Assembly (NCBI RefSeq): GCF_026967925.1
Contig: NZ_JAPVBI010000002.1
Location: 859,628-923,627, forward strand
Direction: 5' to 3'
Source: Modestobacter sp. VKM Ac-2985
Lineage (GTDB): Bacteria > Actinomycetota > Actinomycetes > Mycobacteriales > Geodermatophilaceae
Length of the DNA stretch: 64,000 nucleotides
The translations under genes and the position numbers were made by a program. The notes below the pieces were generated by a model. It did no database searches. It was not told the DNA's origin and saw nothing but the letters and a program-made list of their open reading frames with translations. Of this stretch, positions 57,141-64,000 are shown piece by piece; positions within the stretch are counted from its first letter, which is position 1; each line of letters opens with the position of its first letter.

Positions 57141-58754
57141 GTGCACGACACGGAGGCCGGTGAGAGGGCAGCGTCCCTCTCCTCTCCGGCGACCGCTGCG
57201 GACGCCGTCGAGCTGGCGGCCGCCCTCAGCGAACTGGAGGCGCTGTCGCGATTCGACCGCGACGGCATCGGCGACCGAGCGCAGGCGGCGCAGGACGCCG
57301 CCCGCGCACTGGACGTACCGGAGCTGGAGCTGCGGGCGCGACTGGTGGCGGCCGACCTGGCCCGACGACGCGGGGACGTGGCCGAGGCCGGCCGGGTCGC
57401 CCGCGAGGTGCAGCGCTGGGCCACCGACGCGGGTTCCCGGCACCTGCTGTCCCGCAGCCACTTCCTGCTGGCGGCCGTCTTCCAGGAGCTGGGCGACCTC
57501 TCGCTGGCCCTGGAGCACGCCGTCCAGTCGGTGGACCTGCTCGGGGACGAGGACCCGCCGGTGCTGAGGATCGACCACCTCGCCCGGCTGGCCGACTGCC
57601 AGGGCCTGCAGGGTGACCAGGGAGCGCGGGAGCGGTACGCGGAGGTGTTCGGTCTCGCCGCGCAGCTCGGTGACGTGGACCGGCAGCTGCTGATCCTGAA
57701 CAACTGGGCCTACGTGGAGACGATCGCCGGCCGGTACGAGGGTGCCCTGACCCTGAGCACGCAGCTGCAGGCCCTCTCCGACGAACACGGGGTGGTGTTG
57801 CACGTCGGGCGGCTGGACACCATCGCCCGAGCCCTCCTCGGACTGGGCCGGCTGGAGGAGGCGGAGAACGCCCTCGCGCCGGGGACGCGGTCCGGAGCGC
57901 TGGACGCCTCGTCGGACGGGGACGCCGGCGCCGACTTCCTGCTCACCCTGGCCGAGGTCCGTCGTCGGCGGGGGCGCGTGGCGGGTGCGCAGCAGGCGCT
58001 CGACGAGTGCGTGCGCCGGTGCGAGCAGCACGGGCTGACCGCCATCCGGGTGCGTGCCCGGCGGGAGCAGGCCGAGCTGCACGCGGCAGGTGCTGACTTC
58101 CGGGCGGCGTTCGAGGAACACCAGCTGTACTGCCAGGCGGCGCTGGACCTGCAGTCCGTGCAACGGGATGCCCGTGCCCGGGCGCTGCAGGCGATGTACG
58201 AGACCACCGAGGCGCGGCGGCAGAGCCGGCGTTACCGCGAGCTCTCGCTGCGTGATCCGCTGACGGGCCTGTACAACCGGCGCTTCGTCGACGACCAGCT
58301 CCCGCAGGTGCTGGCCCGGGCGACCGCGGCCGATGAGGTCGTCTCCGTGGCGCTGATCGACCTGGACCACTTCAAGCGCGTCAACGACACGTGGTCCCAC
58401 GACGTCGGGGACCAGGTGCTCCGCGCAGTGGCGGCGAGGCTGGAGGCCGCGGCGTCGGGCTCCGTCGTCCCGGGTGGCTTCGCCGCCCGGATGGGGGGCG
58501 AGGAGTTCCTGCTGGTGCTCCTGGGCGGGGACCTGCGGCGCGCCGTCCGGCAGCTGGACGAGCTGCGCCGGGAGGTCGCCGCCCACCCGTGGGGCGATCT
58601 GGCCGACGACCTGGCGGTGACGCTGAGCGCCGGGGTGTCCACCACGGCCGGGGACGCGGGCGCGACGATCGCCGGTCTGCTCAGCCGCGCGGACGAGCAC
58701 CTCTACGGAGCGAAGACCCGAGGGCGGGACCTGGTCGTCAGCGACCTGGGCTGA
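57141..58754 (+). CDS. TPR-repeat diguanylate cyclase (GGDEF protein)
   Basis: 537 residues, GTG 57141. The first ~360 are helical TPR-like repeats rich in Ala, Leu and Arg, with no membrane span, so it should be cytosolic. The GGDEF domain begins at DPLTGLYNRRF (near 371), with LIDLDHFKRVNDTWSHDVGD as the metal/substrate region and an intact GGEEF at 452-456. The residues before GGEEF (VPGGFAAR) lack the RxxD inhibitory site. It should make c-di-GMP, which BldD reads in Streptomyces. No EAL domain. Confidence 0.92.
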   Translation: MHDTEAGERAASLSSPATAADAVELAAALSELEALSRFDRDGIGDRAQAAQDAARALDVPELELRARLVAADLARRRGDVAEAGRVAREVQRWATDAGSRHLLSRSHFLLAAVFQELGDLSLALEHAVQSVDLLGDEDPPVLRIDHLARLADCQGLQGDQGARERYAEVFGLAAQLGDVDRQLLILNNWAYVETIAGRYEGALTLSTQLQALSDEHGVVLHVGRLDTIARALLGLGRLEEAENALAPGTRSGALDASSDGDAGADFLLTLAEVRRRRGRVAGAQQALDECVRRCEQHGLTAIRVRARREQAELHAAGADFRAAFEEHQLYCQAALDLQSVQRDARARALQAMYETTEARRQSRRYRELSLRDPLTGLYNRRFVDDQLPQVLARATAADEVVSVALIDLDHFKRVNDTWSHDVGDQVLRAVAARLEAAASGSVVPGGFAARMGGEEFLLVLLGGDLRRAVRQLDELRREVAAHPWGDLADDLAVTLSAGVSTTAGDAGATIAGLLSRADEHLYGAKTRGRDLVVSDLG

Positions 58755-58767
58755 GCGGTGCCGGACA

Positions 58768-58813
58768 GCCGAGAGGGCCGGTCCGACACGTTCGTCGGAC
58801 CGGCCCTCTCGGC
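58768..58813. terminator. Bidirectional terminator between GGDEF gene and whiB
   Basis: Perfect 20-bp stem with a 6-base ACGTTC loop, the longest perfect stem in the window. It lies between convergent gene ends and serves both. Confidence 0.88.
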
Positions 58814-58848
58814 ATCTCGTCAGCGGGGGAGGCCTCCCGCCGGCGGGA

Positions 58849-59148
58849 TCAGACCGCGGCGGCGATGGCGGCGGGCTCGGCGGCGATCAGCCGCGCGCGC
58901 TCCTCCTCGCTCATGCCGCCCCAGACCCCGTAGGGCTCGCGGACCGACAGGGCGTGCTGGAGGCAGGACTCGATCACCGGACAACGTCCGCAGACGGCTT
59001 TGGCAGCGGCCTGACGGCGCGCGCGGGCCGGCCCGCGCTCACCGTCGGGGTGGAAGAAGAGCGAAGTGCTCTCGCCCCGGCAGGAACCGTGCAGCTGCCA
59101 GTCCCAGACCTCGGCCACGGGGTTGGGCAGTCGGCGGATGTCAGCCAT
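58849..59148 (-). CDS. whiB3: WhiB-family regulator, WhiB3/WhiD type
   Basis: 99 residues, ATG 59148 after GAGGAGG. Four cysteines (C23, C53, C56, C62) fit the WhiB 4Fe-4S pattern Cx29Cx2Cx5C, and GVWGG is at 74-78. The start (ADIRRLPNPVAEVWDWQLHGSCRG) and SLFFHPDGERG resemble WhiB3 of mycobacteria and WhiD of Streptomyces. Such proteins bind the primary sigma factor and sense redox or NO. It sits beside a bldM-like gene, as whiD does in S. coelicolor. The extension to 59289 is rejected. Confidence 0.92.
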   Translation of the reverse strand: MADIRRLPNPVAEVWDWQLHGSCRGESTSLFFHPDGERGPARARRQAAAKAVCGRCPVIESCLQHALSVREPYGVWGGMSEEERARLIAAEPAAIAAAV

Positions 59149-59516
59149 TGGACCTCCTCGGCTCGGTGCACCGGGGGGTCTGCCCGGTCGCTTCCGGGCC
59201 GATGCCCGCTGCCGACCAGCCGCAAACACGACCGATCGTGCTCGTCCTGCGAGATCGGCCGAGTTGTGCTTCAGCCGTCGCGCGCTCACGGGTCGTCACC
59301 CGCGGGGGTGACGGCCACTGTTGCTGCACTACTCAGCGGATCAAGGTGGTCACAGTGAGTGCCGACCACCAGGGTGGGGGACACCCCGACACCCGTCCGG
59401 GAGACCGGCGGTGCCGGCGCTCCCGGGAGCGGGGGGACCACCCCGCTCCGGCCACCCGCCCGGGCGACGCCCGGTCGGTACGCCGCCGGCTCCGACCGGC
59501 GCAGACGGGAGCAGTC
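59149..59516. other. Divergent regulatory gap between whiB3 and bldM
   Basis: 368 bases without a credible gene. It must carry the promoters of both regulators. The main visible structure is the palindrome at 59295-59312; no confident -35/-10 pair was found. Confidence 0.5.
59295..59312. promoter_or_regulatory. Candidate operator palindrome
   Basis: GTCACCC, four bases, GGGTGAC: a 7-bp perfect inverted repeat roughly midway between the divergent whiB3 and bldM genes. The size and symmetry suit a dimeric regulator such as BldM itself; which protein binds is inference. Confidence 0.35.
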
Positions 59517-60275
59517 GTGATCGAGGACAGGACGCGGGGCAACGGCAGCGGTGGATCCGTCGTCTGGGTGTTCGACGAGCGCCGCCGGGTCCGGGACGAC
59601 GTCGCCGGCCGGCTGCTGGCCCTGCCGTTCGTCAGCCGCGTCGAGGCCGTCGCCGACCCCGCGTCGCTGATGGCCCGGCTGGACAACCGGGTGCCCGACG
59701 TTCTCCTCGTCGGCACCCAGCGGGCGACCGACAGCGGGCTGTCGGTGGCCACCCAGGTCCTGCGCGCCCACCCCGCGCTGCCGGTGCTGATGCTCGGCGC
59801 ACCGGACGACGCCGAGACCGTGCGCGCCGCGGTCTCCCTCGGCGCGCGGGGCTACCTCCGCTGGGACGCCAGCCCGGTGGAGCTCGGGCTGGGCCTGTCC
59901 CGCACCGGCATGCGTCCCGAGGGTGGGCGCCTGCCCCACCAGCTGGCCCCTGCGCCCCGCAACCCGCAGCACGCGGGCATGCTCGCCGGCGCCCCTGCCG
60001 GCTCCGGCTGGAGCGGCGCCAGCCCGCTGGCCGGGCTGGCCCCGACCACCGTGCGGTCCACGGTGCCCGAGACGCCGCAGGCCGCCCTGTCGGGGCGGGA
60101 GATGCAGGTGCTCACCGGGATGAGCCAGGGCAAGAGCAACGCCCAGATCGGTCGGGAGCTCTACCTGTCCGAGGACACGATCAAGACCCACGCGCGGCGG
60201 CTGTTCCGCAAGCTGGGCGCCAAGGACCGCGCCGAGGCCGTCGCCACCGGCTTCCGCCGCGGCATCATGACCTGA
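59517..60275 (+). CDS. bldM: BldM-like orphan response regulator (LuxR-type HTH)
   Basis: 252 residues, GTG 59517 after GGGAG. The C-terminal HTH (LSGREMQVLTGMSQGKSNAQ, then IGRELYLSEDTIKTHARRLF) closely resembles Streptomyces BldM. The receiver-like N-terminus is recognisable, but the strand that normally ends in the phospho-acceptor Asp reads VLLVGTQRA, so the site appears lost. A Pro/Gly/Ala linker (about 125-185) joins the parts and makes it longer than BldM (~203). Neighbours whiB3 and guaB match the Streptomyces whiD-bldM-guaB region. An upstream in-frame start is less likely. Confidence 0.85.
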   Translation: MIEDRTRGNGSGGSVVWVFDERRRVRDDVAGRLLALPFVSRVEAVADPASLMARLDNRVPDVLLVGTQRATDSGLSVATQVLRAHPALPVLMLGAPDDAETVRAAVSLGARGYLRWDASPVELGLGLSRTGMRPEGGRLPHQLAPAPRNPQHAGMLAGAPAGSGWSGASPLAGLAPTTVRSTVPETPQAALSGREMQVLTGMSQGKSNAQIGRELYLSEDTIKTHARRLFRKLGAKDRAEAVATGFRRGIMT

Positions 60276-60290
60276 CCTCGCGTTCCTCCC

Positions 60291-60725
60291 TCAGTCGTCG
60301 CGGGCGTGCCGGCCGCCGGTGCCGTGCCGGCCGGTGGGCTCCTCGCGCTCGGCGAGCGCAGCCACCCCGTCGGCGTAGCCGCTGGCGTAGTCCCAGCTGA
60401 CGTAGTCGTCGGGGTCGGGGTCGAACGGCGGTTCGTGCCGGCCGGTCTGGCCCTCGTCGAGCAGCTGGCGCAGGTTCGCCTGCATCAGCGCCCAGTCGAC
60501 GTGGTGCTCCTCGTCGCAGTCGGGGCAGTCCACGACGATGCCCTTGACCCCGGTCGGCTCCAGCAGGGTGCGGAAGACCTCGAGCTCGGCCAGGTCGTCG
60601 AGCACCCCGGCCCGTTCCTCCATGGTGAGCGGTGGCTGCACCGAGTGGTCACCGGAACCGAGACCGTCCCCGAAGTCCGGGTCGCGATCCGGGGTCGCGC
60701 CGAATGCGTCGTCCCACGCGTCCAC
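60291..60725 (-). CDS. DUF5319 protein (Rv3412-like)
   Basis: 144 residues from GTG 60725 with GAGGAGG just upstream; the open frame to 60803 is noise. Conserved features: MEERAGVLDDLAELEVFRTLLEPTGVKG, then VVDCPDCDEEHHVDWALMQANL with a CxxC, and HEPPFDPDPDDYVSWDYASGYADG. This matches the actinobacterial family next to guaB, e.g. mycobacterial Rv3412. Function unknown; the Cys/His cluster could bind metal. Convergent with bldM (15 bp) and divergent from guaB. Confidence 0.88.
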   Translation of the reverse strand: MDAWDDAFGATPDRDPDFGDGLGSGDHSVQPPLTMEERAGVLDDLAELEVFRTLLEPTGVKGIVVDCPDCDEEHHVDWALMQANLRQLLDEGQTGRHEPPFDPDPDDYVSWDYASGYADGVAALAEREEPTGRHGTGGRHARDD

Positions 60726-60849
60726 GTGTCCTCCTCGCCGGACAGGCCGGCCTTCTCGGTCACTGCTGGTCAGCCAGCAGCCGGGCCGGGCGCACCCGAC
60801 CACCGGACCACGGTAGCGGGGGGCGGGGGCCCTCCGGTGCTCCGCCTAA

Positions 60850-62436
<1,587 letters not shown>

Positions 62437-62439
62437 CCC

Positions 62440-63603
62440 ATGCCAGTACGTGACAACGTCGAGATCGGCCTGAACCGCTTCGCCCGCCGGGGGTACGACC
62501 TCGACGAGGTGTCGATCGTCCCCTCGCGCCGCACCCGGGACCACGACGACGTCTCCACCGCCTGGCAGATCGACGCCTTCCGGTTCGAGATCCCGCTCGT
62601 CACCAGCCCCAGTGACGCGGTGGTCAGCCCGGCGACCGCGGTCGCCGTCGGGCAGGCCGGTGGCCTGGGTGTGCTCAACGCCGAGGGCCTGTGGGCCCGG
62701 TACGACGACCCGACCGACGTCTACCGGCAGCTGCGCGACGCCGCCGGGCCGGACAGCGGGCCGCCGACCGCGCTGCTGCAGCAGGTCTACGCCGAGCCGG
62801 TGAAGCCGGACCTGATCGCCGCCCGGATCAAGGAGATGCGGGACGCCGGCGTGACGACGGCGGTGCGCGTCTCCCCGCAGCACACGGCGTGGCTGGCGCC
62901 GACGATCCTGGCCGCCGGCGTCGACCTGCTGGTCATCCAGGGCACGATCGTCTCCGCCGAGCACGTGACGACGTCGGGGGAGGCCCTGAACCTCAAGGAG
63001 TTCATCGCCGACCTCGACGTCCCGGTGATCGTGGGCGGCGCGGCGGACTACCAGACCGCGCTGCACCTGATGCGCACCGGCGCCGCCGGCGTGATCGTCG
63101 GCGTGGGCGCCGACAGCTGGTCGACCGCGGACGCCGTGATGGGCGTCCGGGTCCCGCTGGCCAGCGCGATCGCCGACGCCGCCGCGGCCCGGCGCGACTA
63201 CCTCGACGAGACCGGTGGCCGGTACGTGCACGTCATCGCCAACGGCCGGATCGAGACCAGCGGCGCGATCGCCCGAGCCCTGGCCTGCGGCGCCGACGCC
63301 GTCCAGCTGGGCGAGCCGCTGCGCGCGGCGAGCGAGGCCCCGGCCGGTGGCGTGTGGTGGGACTCCGTCGCCGCGCACCCGCGGCTGCCGCGCGGTGGCA
63401 CCTCCGGCGCCGCGGAGCCGCGCGGCACGCTGGAGCAGCTGCTGCTCGGGCCGGCCGACACCGCCGACGGGCGTACCAACCTCTTCGGTGCCCTGCGCCG
63501 CACCATGGCCAAGACCGGCTACCGGGACCTCAAGGAGTTCCAGCGGGTCGACCTGGTGCTCGGTGGCGGCAGCGACGACGCACCCGGCCACCTGGCCGGC
63601 TGA
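62440..63603 (+). CDS. guaB3: GuaB3 family IMP dehydrogenase-related protein
   Basis: 387 residues, an IMPDH-like barrel without CBS domains. [34 protein letters not shown] and [20 protein letters not shown] are typical of GuaB3. Where guaB has GPGSICTTR this protein has GADSWSTAD, so the catalytic Cys position appears to be Ser, and ADGG of the phosphate/ribose site reads ANGR. Its exact activity is therefore uncertain. It is tightly placed between guaB and guaA, as in mycobacteria. Confidence 0.92.
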   Translation: MPVRDNVEIGLNRFARRGYDLDEVSIVPSRRTRDHDDVSTAWQIDAFRFEIPLVTSPSDAVVSPATAVAVGQAGGLGVLNAEGLWARYDDPTDVYRQLRDAAGPDSGPPTALLQQVYAEPVKPDLIAARIKEMRDAGVTTAVRVSPQHTAWLAPTILAAGVDLLVIQGTIVSAEHVTTSGEALNLKEFIADLDVPVIVGGAADYQTALHLMRTGAAGVIVGVGADSWSTADAVMGVRVPLASAIADAAAARRDYLDETGGRYVHVIANGRIETSGAIARALACGADAVQLGEPLRAASEAPAGGVWWDSVAAHPRLPRGGTSGAAEPRGTLEQLLLGPADTADGRTNLFGALRRTMAKTGYRDLKEFQRVDLVLGGGSDDAPGHLAG

Positions 63604-63611
63604 GCGCGGCG

Positions 63612-64000
63612 ATGAGCAACGGTCTGTCGAACATGGACTTCCCGACCGTCCTGGTCGTCGACTTCGGCGCCCAGTACGCGCAGCTGATCGCCCGGCGCAT
63701 CCGCGAGGCCGGTGTGTACTCCGAGCTCGTGGGGTCCGACGTGCCGGTGGCCGACCTGCTGGCCCGCAAGCCGGCGGCGATCGTCCTGTCCGGCGGGCCC
63801 TCCAGCGTCTACGCCGAGGGTGCGCCGCAGCTCGACCCGGCCGTCTTCGAGGCGGGCGTGCCGGCCTTCGGCATCTGTTACGGGTTCCAGGCGATGGCCG
63901 CCAGTCTCGGCGGCACGGTGGCCCGCACCGGCGACCGGGAGTACGGCGGCACCCCGCTGACGGTGACCACGCCGGGGCAGCTGTTCGGTGAGCTGCCCAC
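63612..64000 (+). CDS. guaA: GMP synthase (glutamine-hydrolysing), N-terminal part
   Basis: Cut by the window end; 129 residues are visible. The class I glutamine amidotransferase domain is clear: [36 protein letters not shown] and the nucleophile Cys in [14 protein letters not shown] 63612 lies 8 bases after guaB3; ATG 63633 (MDFPTVLVV) is an alternative start. GuaA aminates XMP to GMP and completes the guaB-guaB3-guaA unit. Confidence 0.97.
   Translation, partial: MSNGLSNMDFPTVLVVDFGAQYAQLIARRIREAGVYSELVGSDVPVADLLARKPAAIVLSGGPSSVYAEGAPQLDPAVFEAGVPAFGICYGFQAMAASLGGTVARTGDREYGGTPLTVTTPGQLFGELP

Overview
The window is chromosomal DNA of a high-G+C actinobacterium. Three things suggest this: G/C-ending codons throughout, many GTG starts with GTGA/ATGA overlaps, and the gene content (WhiB and BldM regulators, an F420-type luciferase-like enzyme, GuaB3, DUF5319, a His-tailed GroEL1-type chaperonin). 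Gene order follows the Streptomyces/Mycobacterium plan. Placement in or near Geodermatophilaceae is my inference from protein flavour, not something the sequence proves.

Bases 1-6000 hold the 3' part of rpoB and all of rpoC. Bases 6109-8526 hold three minus-strand accessory genes: a luciferase-like oxidoreductase, a 71-residue protein and a trypsin-like protease. Bases 8800-31260 form the ribosomal superoperon: str (rpsL, rpsG, fusA, tuf), S10 (rpsJ to rpsQ), spc (rplN to rplO), secY-adk-map, then infA-rpmJ-rpsM-rpsK-rpsD-rpoA-rplQ-truA. Many of the wider gaps carry a GC-rich hairpin without a T-tract. Bases 32083-38132 interrupt this set with an NAD(P)-binding protein, molybdenum-cofactor genes (mobA, fdhD, a mog/moaB gene, moaC, moeA), a PfkB-type sugar kinase and a beta-carbonic anhydrase. 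Ribosomal genes then resume with rplM-rpsI, followed by glmM and glmS.

Bases 42522-50717 are a conserved housekeeping run: acpS, the NAD(P)HX repair gene, alr, an alpha/beta hydrolase, a family-4 uracil-DNA glycosylase, and the t6A genes tsaE, tsaB, rimI and tsaD. A minus-strand hydrolase sits between tsaE and tsaB. Directly behind tsaD the base composition changes. Roughly 50704-53326 is A+T-richer and carries one large gene, a SIR2-like domain joined to a degenerate P-loop domain and a TPR-like C-terminus. That architecture is known from prokaryotic antiviral proteins. Just beyond it, 53327-53475 is a decayed second copy of an internal piece of tsaD. This insertion scar and its cargo are the most interesting part of the window.

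The conserved order then resumes: a THUMP-like methyltransferase (minus), CIRCE-controlled groES, groEL1, a TPR-GGDEF protein, a WhiB3/WhiD-type regulator (minus), a BldM-like regulator, a DUF5319 gene (minus), guaB, guaB3 and the start of guaA. Transcription, translation, secretion, cell-wall precursor supply (glmM/glmS/alr), tRNA modification and GMP synthesis are thus grouped, with two visible interruptions: the Moco block and the SIR2 island. No rRNA, tRNA, CRISPR array or transposase gene was seen.
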